Assembly: GCA_944371325.1 (NCBI GenBank) | Contig: CALVXO010000001.1 | Span: 105,389 to 169,388 of the forward strand | Source of the DNA: an uncultured Bacilli bacterium | GTDB taxonomy: Bacteria; Bacillota_I; Bacilli_A; RF39; UBA660 | Length of the DNA: 64,000 nt | Reading direction: 5' to 3' | In this document: positions 35,606 to 43,802 of the stretch, one piece after another | Layout: each line of letters begins with the position of its first letter | How positions within the stretch are numbered: the stretch's first letter is position 1 | The notes under the pieces: generated by a model | Databases searched by the model: none | Told to the model about the DNA's origin: nothing | What the model saw: only the letters and a program-made list of their open reading frames with translations | Made by a program: the position numbers and the translations under genes

Positions 35606-36574
35606 TTATAATTTCTTAACTTTTTGACTACTTAATGATTCTAGAAAACTATCCGTAGATGATTTTATTTTATCTACAAATTCAGTATCAATATTTAATC
35701 CTATTATATCTAAACATTCTTGATAACTTTTTTCATTTATTGCTTTATTATATTCCATTAATATTTTAATAAAATCGTTATCTTTTTTATATGTTTCTAA
35801 TATATAAATTGCAATAGGAAAACCTATAACATTCCAAGTATCTTTAACAACAAGATTTTTTTCTTTAACATATTCTTCAAAAAAATTAATTGTTTTTTCA
35901 TAATTTTTATCTTTAAAAACTTTATTATATGCTTCTAAACTTATATCTTTTTCCTTTTTATATAGTAAAATCAACTTATAACAATAATATACTTTATCCA
36001 TATATTTTAAAATTGTGCGAGCAACAAATCTCATAAATATATTCATATCATTATAATAACTTGTGTCTTTTAATTCTTCAATATATATAAATTCTATTCC
36101 ATAAGATAATGATTCTGTTAATAAATCACTTACAAAGTTTCTTTTACTTTCAGGTTGATTTAAATAATGCATAATTTCATGAATTATAATACAACTATCA
36201 ATAATATTATTATGTAAATAAATTTCAATCATTCTTTTATTACCTTTATCATAATATGATGTTCCATCTTTAATTTTTTTATCTATTTTCTTAAATACTA
36301 TATTACCATTTACAATTAATTCTTTTATTGAAATATTTATATGATACTTATCCAAAAATTGTTGAACCAAAGAGATATTTTCTTCCAAACTAACATAAGA
36401 AAAATCATATTTTTCGAACTTAATTTTTTTTATTACTTCAACATACTTATAATAGATATAGTTTGATAAATTCCATAAATTTTCTATTTCATCTAATATA
36501 AATGGATTATACGAAAAAAAAGATAAATTTTCAAAACAATCTTTATATTCTTTAATTCTTTCTTGGCTAACCAT
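35606..36574 (-). CDS. Putative zinc metallopeptidase-like protein
   Basis: 322 residues, soluble. A zincin motif IIHEIMHYL (His-Glu-x-x-His, about 130-134) is followed about 20 residues later by LLTESLSYGIEF, where Glu could be the third zinc ligand of a gluzincin. The order resembles M3-type peptidases, but the rest of the sequence does not identify a family. The C-terminal part is helical. No signal peptide, so cytoplasmic. Stands alone between proS and the first toxin-antitoxin-like module. Confidence 0.6.
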   Translation of the reverse strand: MVSQERIKEYKDCFENLSFFSYNPFILDEIENLWNLSNYIYYKYVEVIKKIKFEKYDFSYVSLEENISLVQQFLDKYHINISIKELIVNGNIVFKKIDKKIKDGTSYYDKGNKRMIEIYLHNNIIDSCIIIHEIMHYLNQPESKRNFVSDLLTESLSYGIEFIYIEELKDTSYYNDMNIFMRFVARTILKYMDKVYYCYKLILLYKKEKDISLEAYNKVFKDKNYEKTINFFEEYVKEKNLVVKDTWNVIGFPIAIYILETYKKDNDFIKILMEYNKAINEKSYQECLDIIGLNIDTEFVDKIKSSTDSFLESLSSQKVKKL

Positions 36575-36615
36575 ATTATCACCACCTAAATTTGTAAATA
36601 TTATAGCATAGAATA

Positions 36616-36644
36616 TTGCGAAAATGTTAAATATATGTTATTAT
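36616..36644 (+). promoter_or_regulatory. Promoter of the small RNA in module A
   Basis: TTGCGA (36616-36621), a 17-bp spacer and TATTAT (36639-36644), with TGT before the -10 (extended -10). The same arrangement, TTGCAA-17-TATCAT, lies at the matching place in module B. Confidence 0.65.
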
Positions 36645-36649
36645 TAGTA

Positions 36650-36766
36650 TGTAAGGAAAAAACTTGCATATAATAAAAAAGGGAACATTCAGTTTTGCAA
36701 TGTTGAATGTCTACCTAGATTTTTGGAAGACATTTAATTCTTTATTGAATTAAGTGTCATTTTTTT
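36650..36766 (+). ncRNA. Convergent small RNA of module A (candidate antitoxin)
   Basis: A predicted RNA of about 117 nt. It holds the 34-nt block at 36682-36715 (GGAACATT ... TGTCTACC) that also opens the peptide mRNA, and a GG-AGACA segment that can pair either with its own TGTCT-CC or with the peptide mRNA leader. It ends in a 12-bp terminator hairpin (GACATTTAATTC / GAATTAAGTGTC, 36729-36758) and a T run. The terminator overlaps the last codons of the peptide gene, so the two RNAs are complementary at their 3' ends. Antitoxin role inferred from architecture. Confidence 0.6.
36729..36766 (+). terminator. Terminator hairpin of the module A small RNA
   Basis: Stem GACATTTAATTC / GAATTAAGTGTC with one mismatch, loop TTTATT, then ATTTTTTT. 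Confidence 0.85.
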
Positions 36767-36849
36767 ATAACTATTATCATTACGATAAGAAGTGATAAAA
36801 TGATAATAATGTGTTTTAGAACTTTTATTATAAAAATTCTTTTTGACAT
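36757..36849 (-). CDS. 30-aa hydrophobic peptide of module A (candidate type I toxin)
   Basis: Starts MSKRIFIIKVLKH, then a membrane span IIIILSLLIVMIIVIKK to a TGA at 36757. Basic residues flank a single hydrophobic helix, typical of type I toxin peptides. The ribosome site AGAGGAGG is strong and 8 bases from the ATG. A sigma-A promoter lies about 65 bases upstream, giving a leader of about 55 nt that contains a block homologous to the small RNA. No motif of Fst itself (the Pro-x-x-x-Gly span) is present. Confidence 0.7.
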   Translation of the reverse strand: MSKRIFIIKVLKHIIIILSLLIVMIIVIKK

Positions 36850-36878
36850 TTTATCAAACCTCCTCTCTTTTAAGATTC

Positions 36879-36905
36879 GGCAGACACTCAACAACTAAAT
36901 ATTCC
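36879..36905 (-). repeat. Module A: peptide mRNA 5' block repeated in the convergent RNA
   Basis: Read on the minus strand, GGAATATTTAGTTG then TTGAGTGTCTGCC matches 36682-36715 read on the plus strand (GGAACATTCAGTTT ... TTGAATGTCTACC), apart from a 7-nt insertion there and a few changes. It forms an inverted repeat around the module. Confidence 0.75.
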
Positions 36906-36913
36906 TACTAACA

Positions 36914-36942
36914 AGTATACTATAAATTAACTTATTATTCAA
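36914..36942 (-). promoter_or_regulatory. Sigma-A promoter of the module A peptide gene
   Basis: TTGAAT (36937-36942), a 17-bp spacer and TATACT (36914-36919). Confidence 0.75.
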
Positions 36943-36946
36943 TAAT

Positions 36947-37384
36947 TTATTCATAATTAATAAAATGTTTTAAATTAATATCAAATTTTTTAATAATATC
37001 TTTTAAAATAGAAGGTTTTAAATTATAATCTTCTATTTTTTTTATATCAATAAATTGAAATATTTGATTTTTATCTTCCTGTGGAGTTATTACGCCATTA
37101 TACTTAGCATAATAACAAAAATCTATATTTTGAATTTTTTCTTCTTTTAAAATATTTTCAAAAACACATAATAATTCAAAATCCAATTCTATTCCTAATT
37201 CTTCTTTTATTTCTCTTATTATTGCTATCTTACTATCTTCTAATTTATTGACTCTTCCACCTGGCAATAAATAATAATCAGCATTTTTATATTTAAATAA
37301 TAATATCTCGTTTTTTGAATTAATAATAAAAGCCGAACATCTAACTAAAAATCTATAATCATTTTCTTTAAAATCAATATCCAT
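36947..37384 (-). CDS. Nudix hydrolase
   Basis: 145 residues. The Nudix box is GGRVNKLEDSKIAIIREIKE followed by ELGIEL, with all catalytic Glu residues present. These enzymes cut nucleoside diphosphates linked to other groups; the substrate cannot be told. ATG 37384 follows AAGGTGG; the ATG at 37399 overlaps the stop of the acetyltransferase gene (ATGA) and is in the ribosome site region. Operon with the acetyltransferase upstream. Confidence 0.9.
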   Translation of the reverse strand: MDIDFKENDYRFLVRCSAFIINSKNEILLFKYKNADYYLLPGGRVNKLEDSKIAIIREIKEELGIELDFELLCVFENILKEEKIQNIDFCYYAKYNGVITPQEDKNQIFQFIDIKKIEDYNLKPSILKDIIKKFDINLKHFINYE

Positions 37385-37395
37385 TTTTTCCACCT

Positions 37396-37980
37396 TCATT
37401 TTGAATATTTATCTTTATTTAATTCATAAATATATGATTCTACAGGTTCATCAATAAACGTATATTCATTAAAAATTGTTTTGTTTTTATCACGAATAAA
37501 CCCTAATTTTTCCATTAACTTCCAAGAAGCGATATTAGGAATTGCAGCACTTGTTTTGTATTTTTTTAAATTAACCTCATTAAACATATAATTTATCATT
37601 GCTAAGGCTGCTTCAGTTGCGTATCCTCGTTTTTGATATTTTGGATTAAAATACCATCCTAGTGACATGGTATTTTCTTCATCACATTCTTTAGAAGAAA
37701 TATGAGAATTGATTTGCCCTATACATTCACCATTATTTTTTAAAAATATACTCCATTCAAATTTATCTTTATCTTTAGCATGATTAACTTTTTCTTCATA
37801 AAATTTTTTTTGAATTTCCCAATTCAACAATCTATCTTTAAATTTTTTATTTATATCAAGATAATATCTATTAACTTCAGGGATCATTAATATCTCCCAT
37901 AATATCTTTTGCTCTTTCATAGTTGGAATTTTTAATATCAGTCTATCTGTCTCAATTTCTTTTGTACCTAATAAATTCAT
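37396..37980 (-). CDS. GNAT acetyltransferase (RimJ/RimL type)
   Basis: 194 residues. TDRLILKIPTMKEQKILW opens the fold; IGQINSHI, SLGWYFNPKYQKRGYATEAA (acetyl-CoA loop QKRGYATEA) and NIASWKLMEKLGFIRD complete it. RimJ/RimL-type enzymes acetylate N-terminal amines of ribosomal proteins or small molecules; target unknown. AAAGGAGAA precedes the ATG. It lies 12 bases after mutL. Confidence 0.92.
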   Translation of the reverse strand: MNLLGTKEIETDRLILKIPTMKEQKILWEILMIPEVNRYYLDINKKFKDRLLNWEIQKKFYEEKVNHAKDKDKFEWSIFLKNNGECIGQINSHISSKECDEENTMSLGWYFNPKYQKRGYATEAALAMINYMFNEVNLKKYKTSAAIPNIASWKLMEKLGFIRDKNKTIFNEYTFIDEPVESYIYELNKDKYSK

Positions 37981-37992
37981 AATAATTCTCCT

Positions 37993-39777
37993 TTATTTTA
38001 AACTTTCAAAACCACTTCTTTTAAACATTTTTTCTAATTCATATTTAGTAAATGTAATAATAGTAGGTCTCCCATGAGGACAATTAAATGGATTATGACA
38101 TTTTCTTAAATCATTAATTAATTCTTCCATTTCATTAATACTCAAATTAGTATTAGCTTTAATACTTGCTTTACAAGCTAAAGTAGCAGATAAATGATCA
38201 TTAAATTTAGATAAATCAAAATCTTTTTCTTTATGGATAACCGCTTCAATAATTTTCCTTATCTGTAAATCTTCAAAACCTTTAGTTAACCAAACAGGAT
38301 GAGATTTAATAATAACAGAATTAATACCAAATTCTTCAATATCGAATCCCATATTATTTAAAAACTCAAAATTTTCTTTTAAAATAATATATTCATTATT
38401 AGATAATTCAATTGTCATTGGTAATAAAAGTGGTATTTTATCTTTAATTGGATTAGATAATCTATCTAAAAACAATTCATAATTTACTCTTTCTTTAGCA
38501 GCATGTTGGTCAATTAAATACATACCTATTTCATTTTGACAAACTATATAAGTCCCATGAACTAAACCAACTGGATATAATAAAGGTAGTCTTTCTTCAT
38601 ATTTTGGTTCTTCTTCTTTAATTACTTCATTATCAAAATTTAAAGTTATTTCTTCATATTTTGGCTTTTCAATTTTAGGAAATACTTCTTTTGTTTCTAT
38701 TAATTCTATTTTTGTTTCTTTATGTTCTATTACTTTTTCTTCAATAATTGATTCATTAAAATCATTAATCGGTTGTTCTATTACAGGAATTAATGTTTGT
38801 CTATTTAATTTATTAATAATTGTTTTTTTTACTAAATCTAATAATTCTTCTAATTTACTAAACTTAATATCCATCTTAGTAGGATGAATATTAACATCTA
38901 CTAAGCTAGGATCTAATTCAATATTTATAACAACAATAGGATATCTATTATCTGGTTTATAAGAATGATAACTATCATTAATTATTTTATTTAATTCTTG
39001 GTTTCTAACTACTCTACCATTTACTAAAGTAATAATGTGATTTCTCCCTGATCTATTTACTTCAGGTAGACTTATAAAACCATTTATAATATAGTCATCA
39101 TCTTCATTGTTTATTTCTAACATTTTACGAGCTACATCCATTCCATATATACTACTTATAGTTTTAAGTAAATTATTAGAACCATCTGTTTTTAAAATAG
39201 TATTACCATTATTAATTAAAGTAAATCTAATTTCTGGATGAGATAAGGCAATTTTATTAACATAATCAGTTATACTAGCTAATTCTGTATATAAACTCTT
39301 TAAATGTTTTAATCTAGCAGGTGTATTATAAAACAATTCAGTTATTTCAAAAATAGTACCTTTTCTAGCTTCAGTATTTTCAACTTTAATTATTTTACCG
39401 CCTTTAATATTAACTAGTGTTCCTATTTCTCCTTGACTAGTTTTAAGTAATACATTACTAACTGAAGCAATACTAGCTAAAGCTTCACCTCTAAAACCTA
39501 AAGTATTAATATTGTATAAATCAGATTCATCTTTTATTTTACTTGTAGCATGTCTATTAAAAGAAAGAATTGCATCTTCTTTATCCATACCTATCCCATT
39601 ATCAGTTACTTTAATTAAACTAGTTCCTGCTTCTTTTAATTCAATTTTTATTTCACTACTATTAGCATCAATACTATTTTCAACTAATTCTTTTACTACT
39701 GAAGCACATCTTTCAACAACTTCTCCAGCTGCTATTTTATTAGCTAAAATCTCATCCATTATTCTTATTTTACTCAT
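37993..39777 (-). CDS. mutL: DNA mismatch repair protein MutL
   Basis: 594 residues. The GHKL ATPase is complete: IAAGEVVERCASVVKELVEN, DNGIGM, and TLGFRGEALASIASV. The C-terminal domain has the metal-dependent nicking motif DQHAAKERVNYE and later ACKASIKAN and CPHGRPT, so this is an endonuclease-type MutL. A Glu/Lys linker (about 330-400) joins the two. No mutS is in the window. AGGTGAAG precedes the ATG. Confidence 0.97.
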   Translation of the reverse strand: MSKIRIMDEILANKIAAGEVVERCASVVKELVENSIDANSSEIKIELKEAGTSLIKVTDNGIGMDKEDAILSFNRHATSKIKDESDLYNINTLGFRGEALASIASVSNVLLKTSQGEIGTLVNIKGGKIIKVENTEARKGTIFEITELFYNTPARLKHLKSLYTELASITDYVNKIALSHPEIRFTLINNGNTILKTDGSNNLLKTISSIYGMDVARKMLEINNEDDDYIINGFISLPEVNRSGRNHIITLVNGRVVRNQELNKIINDSYHSYKPDNRYPIVVINIELDPSLVDVNIHPTKMDIKFSKLEELLDLVKKTIINKLNRQTLIPVIEQPINDFNESIIEEKVIEHKETKIELIETKEVFPKIEKPKYEEITLNFDNEVIKEEEPKYEERLPLLYPVGLVHGTYIVCQNEIGMYLIDQHAAKERVNYELFLDRLSNPIKDKIPLLLPMTIELSNNEYIILKENFEFLNNMGFDIEEFGINSVIIKSHPVWLTKGFEDLQIRKIIEAVIHKEKDFDLSKFNDHLSATLACKASIKANTNLSINEMEELINDLRKCHNPFNCPHGRPTIITFTKYELEKMFKRSGFESLK

Positions 39778-39828
39778 AAAACTTCACCTATATAATTATA
39801 TCAAAAAAAAGTTTATTTTTTAAACCTT

Positions 39829-41151
39829 TTATAAAGACTTATTTTCTGAATTAACATGTTTTACTACTGTGTTTTCTAATAGATTAACTTCTACCGTTTC
39901 ACCATTAACAATGTTTTTACTATACATTCCAACATAATAAGAATATAAATCACTTAAATAATTACCATTACCATAAGTTTTATATTGCCAATTTTTTAAA
40001 TAATCAATAGTTGTTTTGAAATTTTCATAACTGCTATATTTACTTGCGAAGCCTTGTGGATTTTCATATGCTTCTTGAACATATTTTAACCAACCAGTAT
40101 CACTATAGTTATTTAAAACATCATCAAAACTTACTCCTTTTTCATCAGCATATATAGCTACGATTAAATCCACTAAACCAGAACCATAATTGTAGGATTG
40201 TAAAGCTAATTTTTCATTACCATGATATCTATCTAGGACTTTTTGATATCTCATTATGCCTATTTTCATATTAGTTCTTTTATTTATTGCATTATCCATT
40301 GTTTCATATATAGTTTCTTCTTGATTAGTATTATAATTAAAAGCAGTTACTTCTTGACCATTTGGTGTTTCTAATTGACAAATACCAACACCAAATCCAT
40401 TATAAAATTTACCATTTGGAATAGTATCTTCATGATTTAAACTTGATTCACAAAACATTAAGCATAAAAATGTATATGGGTCAACTCCAAAATTATCACA
40501 CATTTCAAAGCAATATTTTCCATCATCTGAATTAACAAAATTTGCTATTTTAGAAGTAGAATATTCATTTATAGAAGTTGCCAAAGGAATATCTTCACGA
40601 TTTTTAATTTTACCATTTATAATATCATTGGTTTGTTCTAATCTAGTTAGAAAGTCATAATTTTCTTGTCCGATTTCATCTGAAGATGTTATAGTATCAG
40701 AAGACTTTTCACTCATAACATAATCATCGCTAAAACTATCTTGTTCTGCCCCATAAGATATACTTGTTGAAGGAATTTCGGTTTGATCATCTTTTCCTTT
40801 TTTTAAAGTGATAGAAGAAAATAAAGCAACTGAAGCAAGAGCTAAAGCTATAATTTTAATTTTATTTATTTTTACATTATTTACTATAGGAATATTTTCA
40901 TCCATTCCATCAAAAATTCTTTTATACATTTGATGATTTAAATTTTTTTTATAATTTTTAAGTATTAACTTAGAATTTTTATCATAAACAATCTTTATAT
41001 CATTATTTAAAACTTCGATTAATAAAGGTCTTGATGGTAATTGTTCAACAAATTGATTTATTGCTCTTGTACTATTTGTTCTTCTTCTTCTTTTTTTGCT
41101 GACTGATTTCATCAATAATCTATTATTTACTAATTCTATAGTTACTTCCAT
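39829..41151 (-). CDS. Membrane-anchored lytic transglycosylase-like protein
   Basis: 440 residues. A cytoplasmic N-terminus with a basic stretch (KKRRRRT, about 19-25) leads to one membrane segment (about 100-118, IIALALASVALFSSI), a disordered Ser/Asp linker and a lysozyme-fold SLT domain (about 215-350). The catalytic-Glu region is FLCLMFCESSLNHED, and GVGICQLE and LALQSYNYGSG follow as in transglycosylases. It probably cuts glycan strands outside the membrane. Start at ATG 41151 (AAGGTGAT upstream). It overlaps nothing but lies 5 bases after trmR. Confidence 0.82.
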   Translation of the reverse strand: MEVTIELVNNRLLMKSVSKKRRRRTNSTRAINQFVEQLPSRPLLIEVLNNDIKIVYDKNSKLILKNYKKNLNHQMYKRIFDGMDENIPIVNNVKINKIKIIALALASVALFSSITLKKGKDDQTEIPSTSISYGAEQDSFSDDYVMSEKSSDTITSSDEIGQENYDFLTRLEQTNDIINGKIKNREDIPLATSINEYSTSKIANFVNSDDGKYCFEMCDNFGVDPYTFLCLMFCESSLNHEDTIPNGKFYNGFGVGICQLETPNGQEVTAFNYNTNQEETIYETMDNAINKRTNMKIGIMRYQKVLDRYHGNEKLALQSYNYGSGLVDLIVAIYADEKGVSFDDVLNNYSDTGWLKYVQEAYENPQGFASKYSSYENFKTTIDYLKNWQYKTYGNGNYLSDLYSYYVGMYSKNIVNGETVEVNLLENTVVKHVNSENKSL

Positions 41152-41156
41152 AAATA

Positions 41157-41723
41157 TCACCTTTTTTTGCTTACACTAATTCCATCTCCGATGTCATAAA
41201 ATATAGTTTCATAATTTTTATTATCTTTCAAAAATTCTATATAATTTTTTATTTTTCTTACCAATTGTGTTAAATTTCTACTCATTTTTTCAGTACTATC
41301 AACTAAACCATGAAATTTTAAATTATCTGTTATTATATATTTGTTTTTATTTAGATTATTTTCAAATTTTTGAAAAAATTTAATACTTTGCGCTTTTGCC
41401 GCATCAATAAAAATCAAATCAAATTTATCATTTAACTCAACATTAAAAGCATCATCATTTATTAACTTAATTCTATTATTCAATTTAAATTTATTTATAT
41501 TCTTAACAGCTTCTTGATATCGAAGTTCATCTCTTTCTATAGAAGTAACTATAATATCATCACTAACTAAAGCCATATTAATAGCTGAATACCCTATAGC
41601 AGTACCTATTTCCAAAATACTTTTAATATTATTCTTTTTTATAAAATCTTTTAGAAACTCTATCCCTTCTTTTTGCATAATAGGTATATTATATTTTTTA
41701 GCATATTGTTCTATTTCTAACAT
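41157..41723 (-). CDS. trmR: tRNA 5-hydroxyuridine O-methyltransferase-like (YrrM/TrmR)
   Basis: 188 residues, class I SAM methyltransferase of the O-methyltransferase family: ILEIGTAIGYSAINMAL (SAM loop), ERDELRYQEAVKN, DLIFIDAAKAQ (metal-binding Asp region) and YIITDNLKFHGLV. In B. subtilis this gene (yrrM) makes 5-methoxyuridine at tRNA position 34 and lies right after mltG (yrrL), the same order as here, which supports the name. It overlaps the end of mltG by 7 bases. Confidence 0.88.
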   Translation of the reverse strand: MLEIEQYAKKYNIPIMQKEGIEFLKDFIKKNNIKSILEIGTAIGYSAINMALVSDDIIVTSIERDELRYQEAVKNINKFKLNNRIKLINDDAFNVELNDKFDLIFIDAAKAQSIKFFQKFENNLNKNKYIITDNLKFHGLVDSTEKMSRNLTQLVRKIKNYIEFLKDNKNYETIFYDIGDGISVSKKR

Positions 41724-42763
41724 TCATACCCCAAATATATTAAACATTTTTGTTGATGTTCAGAATATGTTTTTGAATAATATGTTTTATTAGCATTAGC
41801 ATCAAAAACATTTGCTAAAAAATATAAATAATCATTATCATCTGGATAAATTACTGCTTTGATACTTTCTTCGCCTGCCATTCCACCAGGCCCAACTGGT
41901 AAACCATAATATTTATATGTATTATATAAAGAATCAACCGCAAAATCACTATTAGTATATGTTAATTTCCATTCATTAATTGCATATCCTAAAGTTGCAC
42001 AACTTTGTAGTTTCATTCCAATATCTAATCTATTTAAAAATACTCTAGCTATCTTAGGTCTATCTTCATCTAATATTGCTTCATGTTCTACAATAGAAGC
42101 TAAAGTTAATATTTCATGAACCGAATAATCTTTTATATCATTTTTATATTTAGATAAAATTTCATCCATTTTATCTAACATTTTATAAGTTATTTCTTCC
42201 ATACTACTATCTTTAAATATTTCATAAGTAGCAGGAAAAAAATATCCTTCTAAACTATATCTTATACTGCTATTTTTTATTTCGTCAGTTATAAACCAAT
42301 ATTTATCAATTAATTTGTTAATAAGATCTTCACTTTGCCAATAATTTAACAATTCTTCACTACTATAATTAGTTACTTCACTTATATAATTAGCAACATC
42401 AGTTATATGTTTTCCTTCTGGGATAACAAAAGAAATAACATTAATATTAGAACTATCTTCTAATGTTTCAACTATTTTCTTTACTCCCATATTCGTATTT
42501 AAAGTATAAGTTCCCTTTTGTAAATTGGTTGGATTAAATATTTTTACAAACATTTTATAAAAACTTATTGATCTTATTAAATTTTTTTCTTTTAATTGTT
42601 CAGCTATTGATAAATATGTACTATTTTCTTCAACATAAAAACTTACTTCGTTACTTTCTTTAGTTGTTGGACTAATGCCAATATTATATGATACACAACT
42701 AACTACAATAACAATTGCTAAAATAGTAATAACAAAAATATATATATTAACAAACTTCTTCAT
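41717..42763 (-). CDS. mltG: Endolytic transglycosylase MltG
   Basis: 348 residues. N-terminal membrane anchor (about 8-28), a LysM-like region (YVEENSTYLSIAEQLKEKNL), then the YceG catalytic part with LASIVEHEAILDEDRPKIAR (catalytic Glu), VFLNRL, MKLQSCATLGYA, YNTYKYYGLPVGPGG and IYPDDNDYLYFLA. It cuts nascent glycan strands. No ribosome site lies directly before the ATG; GGAGG is 26 bases upstream, with a hairpin between (42771-42787). Confidence 0.94.
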   Translation of the reverse strand: MKKFVNIYIFVITILAIVIVVSCVSYNIGISPTTKESNEVSFYVEENSTYLSIAEQLKEKNLIRSISFYKMFVKIFNPTNLQKGTYTLNTNMGVKKIVETLEDSSNINVISFVIPEGKHITDVANYISEVTNYSSEELLNYWQSEDLINKLIDKYWFITDEIKNSSIRYSLEGYFFPATYEIFKDSSMEEITYKMLDKMDEILSKYKNDIKDYSVHEILTLASIVEHEAILDEDRPKIARVFLNRLDIGMKLQSCATLGYAINEWKLTYTNSDFAVDSLYNTYKYYGLPVGPGGMAGEESIKAVIYPDDNDYLYFLANVFDANANKTYYSKTYSEHQQKCLIYLGYEC

Positions 42764-42770
42764 AATATAA

Positions 42771-42787
42771 AGCGAGTATTACTCGCT
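42771..42787 (-). promoter_or_regulatory. Hairpin between ribosome site and start of mltG
   Basis: A 7-bp stem AGCGAGT / ACTCGCT with a three-base loop covers the stop codon of the DUF1292 gene. GGAGG lies 3 bases before it and the mltG ATG 8 bases after. If folded, it brings the ribosome site to normal spacing; if melted by ribosomes finishing the upstream gene, spacing is lost and coupling would apply. Confidence 0.5.
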
Positions 42788-43069
42788 ATCCTCCATACTT
42801 GATCTTGCTTCATCTTGTAATTCACTTAATATTGTTTCAATAATTTTCCATTCTTTATCTGTTTCAATTGGTTGTAAATTTAAATTTTCACTGTTAGGAG
42901 TATATGTTGAAGCATAAACTTTAGTATTACCTTCTTCATCAGTTGTTTCATCTGTATAAACTATATAACTTTTATTAGTTTCATCTGAATCAAAAGTAAA
43001 TAATACTTCACATTCTATCTCTTTTCCATTTTCATCTATAACTTTAAATTTCATTTGTTCTTCTTTCAT
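42779..43069 (-). CDS. DUF1292 protein (YrzB-like)
   Basis: 96 residues, acidic. FKVIDENGKEIECEVLFTFD, then SYIVYTDETTDEEGNTKVYA and ETDKEWKIIETILSEL are typical of DUF1292. Function unknown. It overlaps ruvX by 26 bases, with its own AAGGAGA site, and keeps the B. subtilis order ruvX-yrzB-mltG. Confidence 0.92.
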   Translation of the reverse strand: MKEEQMKFKVIDENGKEIECEVLFTFDSDETNKSYIVYTDETTDEEGNTKVYASTYTPNSENLNLQPIETDKEWKIIETILSELQDEARSSMEDSE

Positions 43070-43472
43070 TATTATTCTCCTTATCTAAATATGTTTGTAA
43101 TATTATAGTGGCTGCTAATGCATCTACTTTTTTCTTTCTTTTTTTTCTTGATAAATTTTCACTTATCATATAATTATGCGCAGATACAGTAGATAATCTT
43201 TCATCTTGTAATACAACATTATAGTTTAGTTGTTCTAATTTTTCTTTAAATTCTATAGTTTCTAATGCACGTGGTCCAATCGTATTATTCATATTTTTAG
43301 GCAAACCTAAAACAATTAAATCAATCTTATATTCTGATATAATTTGTTTTAATTCATCAATTAATTTGTTAATATCATTATATCTAATTGTTTTTAAAGT
43401 TGTAGCTATTGTTCCTTTAGAAATTGCTAAGCCTAATGTTTTAGTTCCTAAATCTAAACCTAAATATTTCAT
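43044..43472 (-). CDS. ruvX: YqgF/RuvX RNase H-fold nuclease
   Basis: 142 residues. MKYLGLDLGTKTLGLAIS carries the first catalytic Asp; LIVLGLPKNMN, LQDERLSTVSAHNYM and KVDALAATIILQTYL follow the family. It is either a Holliday-junction resolvase or a pre-16S rRNA processing nuclease. ATGA overlap with ireB upstream. Confidence 0.95.
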   Translation of the reverse strand: MKYLGLDLGTKTLGLAISKGTIATTLKTIRYNDINKLIDELKQIISEYKIDLIVLGLPKNMNNTIGPRALETIEFKEKLEQLNYNVVLQDERLSTVSAHNYMISENLSRKKRKKKVDALAATIILQTYLDKENNNERRTNEI

Positions 43473-43708
43473 TTTATAAAATGGTTAATTAATACTTCTA
43501 AAATTTTTGTTCTTTCAAATCTTATTATTTTATTTCTTGCTTCTTTATGACTTGAAATATAACCTGGATCACCACTCATCAAATAACCAATTAATTGATT
43601 TTTTGCATTATATCCTCTTTCTTCTAAAATTGTAATAACTTCTTTAATTGTTGATTCTATTAATGCATCTTCTATCTCTTCAGTTGTAAATATTTTAGTT
43701 TCATCCAT
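43469..43708 (-). CDS. ireB: IreB family regulatory protein (DUF965)
   Basis: 79 residues: MDETKIFTTEEIEDALIEST, VITILEERGYNAKNQLIGYL and SGDPGYISSHKEARNKI are nearly invariant in the family. In Enterococcus IreB is phosphorylated by the PASTA kinase IreK and affects cephalosporin resistance. A PASTA kinase gene (prkC) lies about 4.4 kb away in this window. ATG 43708 follows GGTGGTG; upstream codons are not used. Confidence 0.93.
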   Translation of the reverse strand: MDETKIFTTEEIEDALIESTIKEVITILEERGYNAKNQLIGYLMSGDPGYISSHKEARNKIIRFERTKILEVLINHFIK

Positions 43709-43734
43709 AATAAACACCACCTTATCACATTTTA

Positions 43735-43763
43735 ATTTTATCAAATTTTTAAATAATTTACAA
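43735..43763 (-). promoter_or_regulatory. Sigma-A promoter of the ireB-ruvX-mltG-trmR operon
   Basis: TTGTAA (43758-43763), a 17-bp spacer and TAAAAT (43735-43740), about 27 bases before ireB. Confidence 0.65.
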
Positions 43764-43802
43764 TATTATATTATAAATTTAAAAGACTATATTAAATAGT
43801 CT

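Noticed and set aside
36700..36752. 16-codon open frame (MLNVYLDFWK...) in the module A small RNA
   Set aside because: The matching position in module B has only a six-codon frame, so coding is not conserved; the RNA structure is.
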